A DNA stretch of 60,000 nt, taken from the NCBI GenBank assembly GCA_914767715.1, contig OU612069.1, positions 2,482,001 to 2,542,000 of the forward strand, in the 5' to 3' direction. Origin of the DNA: Membranipora membranacea. Lineage: Eukaryota; Bryozoa; Gymnolaemata; Cheilostomatida; Membraniporidae. The first letter of the stretch is position 1; each line of letters starts with the position of its first letter. Shown here piece by piece: positions 37,271 through 49,100 of the stretch. A program made the position numbers and the translations under genes. The notes under the pieces are model-generated. The model saw only the letters and a program-made list of their open reading frames with translations. It searched no databases and was not told the origin of the DNA.

Positions 37271-37338
37271 CTTGTGTTATGATTATGACATACCGCCCCA
37301 GGCTGAGTGATTGTGAGGATTCGGATTAATGAACCAAG
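37271..37338 (+). ncRNA. SNORD31: Box C/D snoRNA, U31-like, copy 4
   Basis: Identical to copy 2 over the snoRNA body; spacing 352 bp from copy 3. Confidence 0.82.
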
Positions 37339-37619
37339 TAAACTCGTTTCACCCGACATAATGCAGTTTGGTTAACACACTTGATTGTGACATTTCTTAT
37401 GTTTCTCTGATAATAGCCTAGCACATTGCCATAATGCCGTCTCTCAGCCAAAACCAAACCATCCGAGATATTACTGGAGCTGTACAGAGTATCTGAGAGA
37501 TTGGATTCTTACCCCTGAAGAAAAACTGGAACAAATGACAGATCTTGTCGAAAGGTATTGTCACTCTTCAAGACGCATATCTTTTCGCTGTCAGAAGGCG
37601 CCACTTAAGTGCCAAATAT

Positions 37620-37687
37620 CTTGTGTTATGATTATGACATACCGCCCCAGGCTGAGTGATTGTGAGGATTCGGATTAATGAACCAAG
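37620..37687 (+). ncRNA. SNORD31: Box C/D snoRNA, U31-like, copy 5
   Basis: Identical body, last copy before exon 37758-37957. Confidence 0.82.
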
Positions 37688-37960
37688 TAAACTCGTTTCC
37701 CCCGACACATACAGTTTGGTTAACACACCTGATTGTAACATTTCTTATGTTTTTCAGATTTGTGTTTGTTACCCCCAACTGTGAAGATTAGGGGCGTCCA
37801 ACTTCATGTATCCTGCCACGCTGACCTGGTTGACTCAAATCACCTGATTGACTATCAAACTAAATCACTGCTTACAGAGAAGTCCAACTTGCTGCATCCC
37901 AATCAGACCAGAATGCTTGTTCAATTCCTGACAAACGACTGATATAGTATGATTGTGGTA

Positions 37961-38106
37961 AGCATTGGCTGCTATCATGTACAGTTCTTGCTAGAGTTTT
38001 ACTGCTATGAGCCAATTGCTTGTTTCAATAGCAGACTACTGTTATGATGTTTCATACTTTCGTTCTACTGAAAAAACTATGTGGAACCTTATAATGCTGA
38101 ACAGAC
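37961..38106 (+). ncRNA. H/ACA snoRNA candidate 9 (3' half weak)
   Basis: The 5' hairpin basal stem AGC.ATTGGCT/AGCCAAT.GCT is strong and the hinge is ATAGCA (38028-38033). The 3' hairpin pairs only loosely; ACA is at 38101-38103. It fills the intron between exons 37758-37957 and 38180-38306. Confidence 0.5.
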
Positions 38107-38348
38107 CCAATATTTCTCAACCCAACAATGACTTAGCCTCTCAGTTCGCATTCATTCACAATTGTCTTATATTATTTAGGGAAGCTTCAAACGCTTGACA
38201 TACAGTTGAGAGTTTTGAAATCGGGGAAACACAGAGTCCTCATATTCACACAGATGACCAGAATTCTTGATGTTTTGGAAGCTTTTCTGAATTACCATGG
38301 TCACAGGTATGAAACATGCATGCGATTGTAAATGCCGAGTACATGATA

Positions 38349-38475
38349 TATCCAAGATAGTCAAAGAACCGATGTCATTTTTCAGTCATTGGTGCCAAAT
38401 TCATGGTAAAGTAAAATTGGTTGCTCCACCCTGCATAGCATTTGCTGTTTGCGGGACTTAAAATACCGAACACAA
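38349..38475 (+). ncRNA. H/ACA snoRNA candidate 10
   Basis: H box AAAGTA (38408-38413). The 3' hairpin is closed by TTGG/CCGA and is followed at once by ACA (38470-38472). It shares blocks ATCCAAGATAGTCAAA, GGTAAAGTAAAA and GCTCCACCCTGCA with candidate 12 (39224-39349). Its 5' basal stem is more eroded than in that paralogue. Confidence 0.75.
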
Positions 38476-38694
38476 TAATATTATATGTGAAAACAAAATG
38501 CTGCAAACATCTATCATGACTGGTTAATTTTACATAGTCATGACATCATTTCACATTTCAGATACCTGTGACTAGATGGTACAACCAAGGTAGTGATGAG
38601 GCAGCATTTGATGGACAGATTCAACGCTGACAGCATGATCTTTGTGATGATACTGTCCACACATAGTGGTGGTGTAGGAGTTAACTTGACATGA

Positions 38695-38802
<108 letters not shown>

Positions 38803-38858
38803 TAAGGTAAATTTATTTTAAGGAAATCCTGGTTTGTTGGTCAAAATTGAAATATATT

Positions 38859-38995
38859 GTAACAATGCACATGCTAGAACCCACCAGTGAATTCCTTGCC
38901 GGTGGGCGTGAAACTGTTGCCAGAAAAAATTCCCCGTGGTATATGTGTATGTGCAGCCAGATTGGCTGCATAAAGGCATACCGGGGGATACATAG
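38859..38995 (+). ncRNA. H/ACA snoRNA candidate 11
   Basis: The 5' hairpin has CCCACC/GGTGGG above and AACA/TGTT below; the H box is AGAAAA (38922-38927). The 3' hairpin has TCCCCG/CGGGGGA below and a perfect TGCAGCC/GGCTGCA above, then ACA at 38990-38992. It is one of the clearest H/ACA folds in the window. Confidence 0.87.
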
Positions 38996-39223
38996 ATGTG
39001 ATATGTAATAGGACATCTAAGATTACCTATGTAATTAAATTTCAACCACAAGACATTCATATTACAGGCTGGTAAGTGAGAGAAAACTGACGAGGAGAAC
39101 ATTTGGTAATCAGCCAATCAGATAAGGATGTTGGGAGATGTTGCCATTGAAGGAGGGAACTTCACCACTGCTTCACTACAATAGGTTGGTCATTAATACA
39201 TTTTTCCTACTTGCGTGTCATGG

Positions 39224-39349
39224 TATCCAAGATAGTCAAATTACTGATGTCATGTTCTGACATTGGTGCCATATTCTTGGTAAAGTAAAACTGGATGCTC
39301 CACCCTGCACAGCTATTGCTGGTTGCGGGACTAAAAATTCCAGACAGAC
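39224..39349 (+). ncRNA. H/ACA snoRNA candidate 12
   Basis: The 5' hairpin is closed by CCAAGA/TCTTGG, H box AAAGTA (39282-39287), and the 3' hairpin is closed by CTGGA/TCCAG with an upper CCTGCA/TGCGGG stem; ACA is at 39344-39346. It is a paralogue of candidate 10. Confidence 0.85.
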
Positions 39350-39619
39350 TTCAGATACACTTCGTGACCTTTTTGGGTAATGGATCATGTTATGGATTAT
39401 TGTCATCTTATGCCTTTTGCAACAGGGAACAATAGCAGACTTGTTTGCTGAATCAAGTGGGTTGAACACACTAGCAGAGAGAAAGCCAGTACATTCTGTT
39501 GCCTCAAGCAGCAGTCTAAACACTGTACCTGCCAACAGCGTAGCACCATCCCTAAACGAGAAACAGTTAGAGCAGGTGAGCAGTGCATACTTAATAATGA
39601 TAGCTGCACGCTGCTGTGG

Positions 39620-39665
39620 CAGCTGCAGGTGATGATTTTCTTTCTGACACTGGCTGCATCAAGGT
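39620..39665 (+). ncRNA. Deleted remnant of a SNORD1-like snoRNA
   Basis: A C box GTGATGA is followed after only a few bases by TTCTGACACTGGCTGCATCAAGG, which matches the D-box end of SNORD1-like copy 1. The guide has been deleted. Confidence 0.5.
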
Positions 39666-39901
39666 TAAGTTCTCTTGGGTGATGTTTATGTTTCATCAGA
39701 TTGTTATTATTTTTTGTTATACAGGTGGCTGTCATGATGAGCGAGTCATATACATTCAGGCGGTGTGTTGAGCTTACTGAATCTTCAATCCAGGATGATA
39801 CTCCTCCACACTCATGCTGTAATCTATGTGAGTCTATTTCCCTACTTTGTATTCTAGAAATCGATAATATTCTATAAAAGTTGTTGCTCAAAATTCGCTC
39901 T

Positions 39902-39992
39902 GCTCTCACAAATGTTGCTGATGATAACTGCGTCTGACTTCTATGAAGACAACCAATTTAGGAATTCTTCGTTTCTGATAACTTTGTGAGAG
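39902..39992 (+). ncRNA. Box C/D snoRNA against 18S, copy 6
   Basis: C box at 39918-39924 and D at 39975-39978, with guide TTAGGAATTCTTCGTT and terminal stem CTCTCACAAA/TTTGTGAGAG. Confidence 0.88.
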
Positions 39993-40288
39993 ACTGTCAT
40001 CGTCAACCATTCTCCCACATGTATACAGCAAAATGAATATGGCTCGATTACGACGTTTTTTTTTGTTTTCAACATATTGACAGAGATAAGATATTGATTA
40101 TCAGCACAGCTCTGTTGAAGCAACTGCTAAGTATTCTGCTGTGAACAGATAGGCTATAACCCTCCTACACATGTTTTTACATCCAGCTGAGGTAAGTGAT
40201 TGTGATTTATCAAATTTACGTTAAATTTAAGACTGAAATTGAAATTACATGATAATATTCTATAAAATTTGTTGCTGAAATTCGCTCT

Positions 40289-40379
40289 GCTCTCACAAAT
40301 GTTGCTGATGATAACTGCGTCTGACTTCTATGAAGACAACCAATTTAGGAATTCTTCGTTTCTGATAACTTTGTGAGAG
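40289..40379 (+). ncRNA. Box C/D snoRNA against 18S, copy 7
   Basis: C box at 40305-40311 and D at 40362-40365. Identical in body to copy 6; its module also duplicates the flanking TATTCTATAAAA..GTTGCT sequence and the following exon. Confidence 0.88.
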
Positions 40380-40693
40380 ACTGTCATCGTCAACCATTCT
40401 CTCATGAGTATATAAGAATACAACTAACTCGGCACTCATTTTGTTTTCAACAGATTGACAGAGATGAGATATTGAATAATATTATAACAATAATATTAGC
40501 ACAGCTCTGTTGCAGCAACTGCTAAATATTCTGCTGTAGACAGAAAGCTGATCCATCCTTGGCCGTCCTAGTCTTAGTGACATCTCGGCTCTAACAAGCA
40601 CAGGCTACTACATCCTGCTGAGGTAAGCAATTATACTTAATGCCATGCTAACTTTTTGGATGGGATGAAAAAAGCTAAGACAATCCCTGTGCT

Positions 40694-40769
40694 GCGGTAA
40701 CATGATGATAAAAGTTATCCCTGTCTGATAAAAATATTATGTGGATGATTTTTTGGCTGAGACCCGCTG
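40694..40769 (+). ncRNA. SNORD1: Box C/D snoRNA, SNORD1-like, copy 14
   Basis: C box at 40702-40708, intact D' CTGA after GTTATCCCTGT and D at 40757-40760. It stands alone on the right side of the SRCAP-derived core and keeps the ancestral form. Confidence 0.87.
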
Positions 40770-41086
40770 TATCAAGGCTAAGTTATCTTTTTTTAAAGCG
40801 TTATTGTAACATCTGTTATCAAGGCATATTTGTCATTATACAGGTTTGGTAGGAAGGCCATAGTGATAACGTTTGACCAAAGATATTCCTGACATTGCAA
40901 GTCATTACCCGACACAAGCAGGTTAGTTAGAGCTTTTGCGCAATATTGAATAAAGAAGTGCAAGGAAAGAGCCATCCTCGATGCCATTTTCATGGCCATT
41001 GAGGTCAAACGATGTCATCGTCACAACTTATCGGACGTAATATTGTGAGAAGCACCAAACGCATGCGACTTTATCATACTGAAGTG

Positions 41087-41179
41087 GCTCTTGCAATGTT
41101 GCTGATGAAAAACTTGTCTGATTCTATTATGAGGACAACCAATTTAGGAATTTCTCGTTTCTGATAACATTGTGAGAGC
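41087..41179 (+). ncRNA. Box C/D snoRNA against 18S, copy 8
   Basis: C box at 41102-41108, D' CTGA and D at 41161-41164. The guide TTAGGAATTTCTCGTT pairs with 18S, and the terminal stem GCTCTTGCAATGTT/AACATTGTGAGAGC is nearly perfect. It is the most diverged copy in its middle part. Confidence 0.88.
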
Positions 41180-41256
41180 TCTGATACCTCAAAACTTTCC
41201 ATGTCGGCTTCACACAAGATGTGATAAGTGAAGCTTATATATTTTCTATATTTGCA

Positions 41257-41431
41257 GGGGTTAGCTCACATAACAAACTGACTACTGACCTTCATACACC
41301 AACTCAAGGACGCGGATTACCTGACTTTGACTCTGAGAAGTGTATCTCTCAATCCTTAGCCGCTGCTTTGCAGGGCTACAGAAGAAACTGTTGAATAATT
41401 AATATATTATATACTGGGAGCGATGATTAAA
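41257..41431 (+). other. Probable last exon of the snoRNA host, with ATTAAA signal
   Basis: Acceptor TTTGCAG precedes an open frame of about 44 codons ending RRNC and TGA at 41393-41395, then ATTAAA at 41426-41431. The open frame may be the old SRCAP C-terminus or chance; there is no recognisable domain. Confidence 0.5.
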
Positions 41432-43159
41432 ACTGTCTTGACTTGATGAACTGATACTTATCCCTTGCGGAAGGTTTACTTGTGCTCCTCTTATTTTGTT
41501 TAATTATCATCAATATATAACAGATCTCAAAACGAATACAATGTTTGATACCAAACATAATGAAATCGCAATCAAGTTATCCTAGGCTATGACATCTTAT
41601 TGTGGGGATGAGCCAGTTCCTAAGTCACCGGATCAAGCTATAATCAGTTGAGAGCGGGTTAGATAAAGCTAGTTGGATAATATGTGAATATTAGGATGTG
41701 TTTTGATGATGTTGATTTTTTGTAATGTGCACTTCGACACTCGGTCGGCAGACATTTCTCAATATTTCACTTCAATGATGTTCAAGTACAATTATATACA
41801 TTGCTCTGACTTCAGACTTTAAAACCCCACTAATATGAGTAAAAACCAGAAGGGTAATTCCTCAGTGGTTAAGTGTTCTATGAGCCTACATCAGATAAGG
41901 AGTTTGAACCCCTTGATCTGATCACAGACTATGTGAGCTGATGAAGGCTAACAGAACATGTGATGCCGGTTGTTTTGTGAATTAACATTGACATTGAAAA
42001 TCATCAAATAATTGCCGTAGCTGTGTAATTATGTGTATGATTTTCAGCACCATCTTTTCTATGAAGTTATAGTGGCCAAGAGTTGTCTCCTTTTTATCAA
42101 GGAGGGAGCAAATTCAATGAGAAATGAATCTTCACATTCACGCTCAAGATGTGATGAGATCTTTGTTTATTCAATGTTGATAAATAGTGAGTTGACAGCC
42201 AATTAGGACAAGTGGCATGGAGCTGTGGTTCAGCTAGCCCTTAATGTCACCTCAGTTGCGCAACCACCTAGAAATATGTTTCAATAGGACCATTTTCCTT
42301 AGTTGAAAAACTATCAAAAAATGTCCATTGCAAATCTATTAAGTATATAAATTGAGTTTGATTTAGTACAAAATAGTTCAAGAGAAGAGTTTGCTTTTGT
42401 TTATAATCTCATTTTCACTTTTCAATTAATGTGGGCATAACCAGATTTTCCCTCGATGAACAAATTCGATCCCCACTAGATATTTCTTACTGGTAAAATA
42501 TCTTCAAAACATTTTTAAAATTCATCAGTAACTGACCATTGTTTTGAATTTTACTTTACCATAGACTATCATTCAAAATTACTCTATATGCTGATCTCAT
42601 GGAAACAATTAGCCTGTAAACTTTGGCCTTGCAATGGGGCAACATAATAAAGGTGGCCACATGACATGGATGCGCGAATGTATGAAATGTAAGAATGTAG
42701 AAAAAAACTAATGAAGTTTGTTCGACATCAGCAGAAAGATGGTAAGCAATAAAACGGATCAAGTTTGCCTAAATATTGAGTGGCTCACCCACCCCTACAT
42801 ATAGCATATTATCGAGAAAGCCAAATGGCGAATAATGGTCTACAATAATAATACAGTATCTCAAGCTCACAGTGGGGTATTATTAGTCTTGAATGGTAAA
42901 TTTAAGCTTATTCAGCCAATTTAAACAAGTAAAAAGTGTCTGCTCCAATGCAACATAAGTATGATTTGGTCTGGCCTCTTATCCTTTAGGTCAGTGGCAG
43001 AGAGGATATAATTATAGAACAATTGCGCACAGATTTAGGTCGCTGTGCCGCTTAGGCAATCAGTATTTACGCCCATAAGTCTTGAAGTACCAGCAGGGAT
43101 GTTAGTATGTGGGAACCTCCACGCCGTTTATATCCCTATTTATAATACAGGATACTCGA
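41432..43159. other. Gene-free spacer between two convergent genes, with a tRNA-like SINE candidate
   Basis: The host transcript and the sulfotransferase converge here. At 41858-41925 a Pol III A-box-like TCAGTGGTTAAGTG and a B-box-like GAGTTTGAACCCC are about 30 bases apart, as in a tRNA-derived SINE head. I see no cloverleaf and no other feature in the spacer. Confidence 0.4.
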
Positions 43160-46100
43160 TTATAGCGGCAAAGTCTTTTTATAGTCAAATAGCTGAAAGT
43201 CGTATTTATACAGTAACTGTATATCCTCTAATTGTTGCTTGGTCAGCTGTTTATAGTATTTAGACAGTGACTCTTTTTTCTTCTTGTCGTCTTTGTTGCC
43301 CCACTGAGGTTGAGTATCCATATTCATCACATCTAACACCTCCTCCATATCTTCCGTCATTTGCTCAAAGTGGCCTACAAGTGGAAATAGTTACAACTTT
43401 AGTTTAGATTTATTATCAGATCCGAAATTGTATGTATGACATAAGAGAATTAAAGACGCTGTGACATCTATTCTCTGTACAACATCGCTTTGGTCTAAAA
43501 TTGCTGACTGTGGGAGAAAATGTTTGGAACCATTAAAAACAATTCTTTCATTTAACTTGAATAATCTCTACCATGAAGAACCAAACTACAATACCCTAGC
43601 GGAAAAATTTTAGCTGAGGTAAATTTAGCTAGTAAGGGTTGACTTAATGTAAGCTAGCACCAAACTTCCCAAGCTTAGGTTAGAGTTTATATTTATTTAT
43701 TTGTTTAAAGAGGTCTGCTGGAAAGTTTACGGATAACGGAGTAGTTAAAAAGTGAAATGAAGTTGAGCAGACTTTTGCTATTCATAAAATTCACAAATCT
43801 GAGGCTGGGAGCATCGGGTTACAACATAAAGTCAACGAACTCCCGTTAAAGATGGAGTGTAATTCAAATCAAGCATTAATTGTAGAGACTTGGTAGTCCA
43901 TCTATGAGGATTTACTTGTGCGGGGAGTAATAATATGGACAAACAAATTTTTTATGAGATTTTCTTTCACCAATTTGCTATGCTCAAATTTACATCCTTA
44001 TTACTTTTGATATCACTGTAATTACACGGAGCAGAGCATGTCTTGTCAAGACAGTTTAAATTGAGCCATATTTAATAGCATAAAAGCATGATGATTAATG
44101 ATCTATTGATTCATAATTTACTAGAAAATCAGTATTTGCAGTACACCTGCTGTGGCCCACATTGTGACACTGCCATTTAACTATAAACTGAACTCAAAAT
44201 TGTTGTATTCCTACACTTCTTCATACCTAATTTTCTTTTTAAAAAAAGAAAATTAGCTTTCAAAAATCAATCAGCAGAGTCAAATACAGTTGAGAAATGT
44301 GTAGCTATAACGATTTTCAAAAATAATAACTATTTACTGAGAAAAATAGCTAAATGTAAATCAGTCAATATTGATTGATAGGGCATTGTTTATGAGTGTC
44401 CCACCTATGACATCAAATTCTTTTTTATCAATGTAAACAAATCTTGCTGATGTATTTGGCGCCAATATGGAGCACATGTACAGAATCGGAATTGGTTGAT
44501 CTATCATCCTGGATAGGGATTGGAGAAAGTGAATCTAAACTTAACCCCCTCTGTAATGGGCAGCAAGTCCATTGACCAAACAAACAACGTCACACAGCGC
44601 TGTTTGGCCCTGTCTTTATGTTGGTATCATAATCACTAGGCAGAGAAATACATGCCATGTGTCACTAGCCTGTGTTCATAACCTTTGTTTGGTGGGGGGG
44701 GGGGACAGCCCCCACAACAAAGCTTGTCAAGACAGGCTATGGTGTCACTAACACCAGGTCTATTATCAATAATATGACCATTAAAAAGAGAAACATCTAA
44801 TCAGATTGAATTATATCTAACCATAGAGCTCAGCACGTTGAGTAACTCTAAATATCTATTTATCTATCTTTTTTGGCTTTTTCGACAGAAATAAAAGTTG
44901 TCACAAGCTGTAATTTTTAAAGTTTAATAGGGTTTTAACTTCAAAATAGACAGTAATCTGAACAACTAGAAGGTCAACACAGTTTATACAGAATTATATG
45001 CCAGACATATTTGTGATGTGTATATACAGTGTCAATATGGTATGAGAAATGCTAAATTGGTTTCGATCTATGCTTATATATTCTTGTTTGTTTTGTAAAA
45101 TTTGGGAATTTTACTTTTACGTAATCAATCACAAGAAGCTGGCAATATGGTTACACTTTTTTCCGAGACTACAACAAAGTGCAGAAATTCATTGCAATGG
45201 CTGCGCTTCACACGTTAGCAGTTACCAATGGTAGCGATCTTGTCCACCTAACAAACACTGCATGTGGGTTTTAGCCATAGATTTAAAAAACTGTTTTTTA
45301 AATCTATGGTTTTAGCACAACACCCATTATATCGTATCTCGATAGAGACCTACCAGAGGAATTTTTCATTACCGAACAATCCACTGCTCGATATAACCAC
45401 AAGAGTGAAAAGTTTGAACATAATTATTTGATTGAATCCATTAAATTTGATTAAAATAATCACCACTACCTTGTCATATTGCAACTATATTAAAATATGA
45501 GTGACAATTTATACAGCGCTAGAAATCCAAACTATCCATTGATTCTTTAGTATTTTGTGAAGATAAATTTAACAAACAATTCCTTGTGCGTTGCGGACAA
45601 ACTCACCTATAATACAAACCGACCTATAATATTGAAGTTTACAAACCGACCTATAATGTTGAAGTTTACAGCGCAGACATTACAGAGAAGAGACTGAGGT
45701 CTCCAGTGCATGTCCAGATTTTCTCCAGCTGAGAACTTCTTCAGATTACCTCCGCTGGTCTCTCTGACCTCCTCTAGGATACATCCTACAAACTGGAGAG
45801 GAGACAGAATACATGGATTGCCTTCAATGAACAAAAAACACCCAAAGTGGGCCTTCAACAAGTCCCTGACTATTAAATGGGTAAATGAGAGGAACAGCAT
45901 TGGCACACTATGTAAACGGCACATGTCATTCTGTAAGATGTCTGCGTTTATTTCATGGTTGAGTTTTCCCATGCCGTACTTAAAATTTGTCCCCTCTTGA
46001 AATTGGGTAGAAATCTATATACACGTACATACCTGTTTGAATGTCAGCAGGGGAGAGTCCTCGGTCTGCCACTTGCAGGGACTTTTAGTTTGTTTGGTGT

Positions 46101-49100
46101 ATATACCACCAAATCCTGGTATCCCGTTATCTCGTAACGCCTTGTCTTTGTAAGCAGATATCAGTCTATCGTAAGGGTCCCTGAGTGACAATATGAGGAT
46201 ATTGTTAAATTTGGTAGTTTTAATTTTGTATTGTAACGCTAGTAGCCCCATGTGCGCAAATTTTGACAAAATAACGAAGCAATAACAAACTATTAATCAA
46301 CACTCAACTTCAGGACCACACCAGAAGGGCAGGCGTCACTTAAACTCAAGGTCAATGTTTGTTAGCAGGTGCCGTGTCACTGACAACCGACTCAAGATTT
46401 TTCGACGATGTGAAAATTGTTGAAAATTGTTGCGGCGGGGGCGGATAACAAACATAATACTTCTGCATGGATACCCAGGGCTTGTATAAAAAGGTTTTCA
46501 GCTCACCTCACAAACATCATTTTATGCTTCAGGTCCGTTTCTTCAGTAATTTTTTTGGCATCAAATAAGAAATGCTGCGTCATACCAATTTTATCCCAAT
46601 CCGTCAGCCAGCCTGTCCTGTAACAATGAATCAGTTATATTCATATTATATATAAATATATATCTGAATCATTGAAGATTAGGAGATTTACATACTGCCC
46701 TGCACTTACAGCGATATTTATACACTGAACTTCAAATTTAACAATGCCTTTGTAGACTCTGAAGTAAATAAACCTATTTTCTACAATAGAAAACAAAATG
46801 CTTGATGGAAAACAATGTAGAAAGGAGATTTTGCTGACTGACTTAATATTGAAACTAGCTCAATGCTGCCTTTTACGTTATTTCATTAGCTAGGATTCGC
46901 TGTGGCTAAGTCTTTTATATCGAGCTATGCCATATTTAAAGAGCCTTATGATGGCTCTGACCAATGGAGAAAACAGTTCTACACTATCCATTCTCTGAGA
47001 GATAAACGTAAGCCCTGAGAGAAGTAACTCCGTACCAACATTACTTTATTAAGCCTGTGTTGACAAGCTTTGTTCGGTGGGTGGGGATGGGTGTCCCCGC
47101 CACAACAAAGCTTCTCTTAACAGGCTACACCTTATAATGATTCATCGTGCTCTAACAATCATATGCTATAGTCCTGCTAGTCTCCGCACAAACTAATGCA
47201 TTTAATTACCAGACACTGCTGACATCCAGGTAGCCAAAAAGAAATGGGGAGGCCTTTGTAAATTATAAAAAGTATTTTATGTGTCACTTGTAAATTTCAG
47301 ACAGCTATGGCAACAAAAATCTAACAATACAGGAGGGGGTCTTTTAATTGTACACTGCTAAAATTGCTATCAAACTGGGCTGAGCGAGCAAGACCTGCCA
47401 AGTTTTAGGAGGTTGCATCGTACTTTTTGTACGGGGTGGTCACTCTACCACCCTAAGGGAATGAGCTAGGGATTTTGCTTATATTATTCACATCACTGTA
47501 AACTATCAAGCATCTGACGCTTGGATCAGTTTGCCTGCTTCTCTCCGTGAGATTAAACACCCTTGTATTTTAGAGCGGCGTTGAAGCATCATCTTCTTGC
47601 CACCCTGGTGCGGTCTTCGCTGTGGATAGGTAACCACATTAAATGAGCCATGTTGGTCGGTGTTTTTTTGTTCTCTACCATATCTTGACTGCCTACAGTG
47701 CCAGCTTATTTTTGGGCTCCGCACCTCAAATAGCATCGAATAGAGTCTCATCGCCTAACTAGTTTTTAACTGTCAAGTATTTATTAACTTATGATGAAAA
47801 ATACACCAAACCAAAAAAAGCCATAATCACTTACTTGGACAAATCACCGAGGAGTTCTGTAGGGTCTCCTTCTTTGTATAGTGCATCAAAGAACATAGAT
47901 CGCCATGACGACCAGCCACATTTAGGTACTGGGCAGTAAAGTAGAGACAACTCTTCTTGTTTGAGGTATGCTGTAAATCTCCAAAATTCTGATTTCTTCA
48001 TCTGTTTTGGTAAATAGTCGCTGGAATGGAAAACAAGCCTAATATATTGCGGTCAGAATTCTTCAAACAGCGTTGACCGTTGATTTGGTTGTCAGTCCCA
48101 TTTTAATAGTGCACGGCTGCCATTAACAACCTCTTCCACATCACTAGTGGACTGTATTGGCACTGCAATACGATTGTATTAGCACATCACTAGTGGACTA
48201 TATTGGCACATCACTAGTGGACTGTATTGGCACATCACTAGTGGACTGTTTTGTCACTGCAATACGATTGTATTAGCACAGTATTAGGACCCTATTGGAA
48301 CTGTATTATGTAACTGTATTGGGTGACTGTATTATGTGACTGTATTGGGTGCTGGATTAGGACGGTATAAGGTATTAGTATTGTATTAGTATTGTATTAG
48401 TATTGTATTAGTATTGTATTAGTATTGTATTAGTATTGTATTAGTATTGTATTAGTATTGTATTAGTATTGTATTAGTATTGTATTGGTACTTACGCTAA
48501 CTCTGGTTCTTGGTTACAGACATTTTGTAGCCTCTGAGCCCGTCTCTTCAGAGCTTTGTGAGGCTTGTATGAATTCACCGGCACTTTATTGCTGACATGC
48601 TGGATGAAGGCAGAACTCTGAGATGGCAACGAGAAAACAAGATTTATTGTGAAGTCAAACTGCGACCTTATTATGTCATTTATCTGAAGGTCACATTTAA
48701 AAAATACCTCGACGGTGTCGTTTTTAATTCTGATTTAATTATCATCTTTTTCTGGTGTGGAGCTGTTGGCAATGGAATGACACTAATGCCCTTCAGCATT
48801 TTGCAGGCGATGGCAATCCTGAAATACTCACGTTTCCAAATAGTTTTTTGTGCACCACTATCTAGGTATCAACGTATCAATCAAAATCAGAAATAAAATT
48901 TTAGAATAAGTTTTAGTTATGGTTGGGATACACTAGTATAATCATGTCCAGGGAGTTCGGGAAATAACCCAAACTCCCTGCACAAACGAGGTTAAAGTTT
49001 GGGTGAGAAGAACTCTCCTCTTTCAACCTGTACAATTGTGTGTCAAGCCAGTCTGAAGTATATTATACTACCATATATCCAGACTGGCTACGGGTCCCTA

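Larger units (their letters stand above)
36351..37745 (+). repeat. Tandem array, four copies of a 351-bp exon plus U31 unit
   Basis: Units start TTCTCTGATAATAGCCTAGC at 36351, 36700, 37052 and 37404. Each holds a copy of the SRCAP exon ending GATCTTGTCGAAAG (ILTPEERLEQMTDLVER in the first) followed by one U31-like snoRNA. In later copies the exon carries frame-breaking changes (for example TTACGGCCCCTGAAG), while the snoRNA is unchanged. Confidence 0.92.

Noticed and set aside
24512-37687. CRISPR array interpretation of the regular repeats
   Set aside because: The repeats are snoRNAs and exons in spliced eukaryotic introns; repeat length, spacing and gene content do not fit CRISPR.
39403-39909. 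168-codon minus-strand ORF
   Set aside because: Antisense to exon 39426-39575 and to the 18S-guide snoRNA; no domain.
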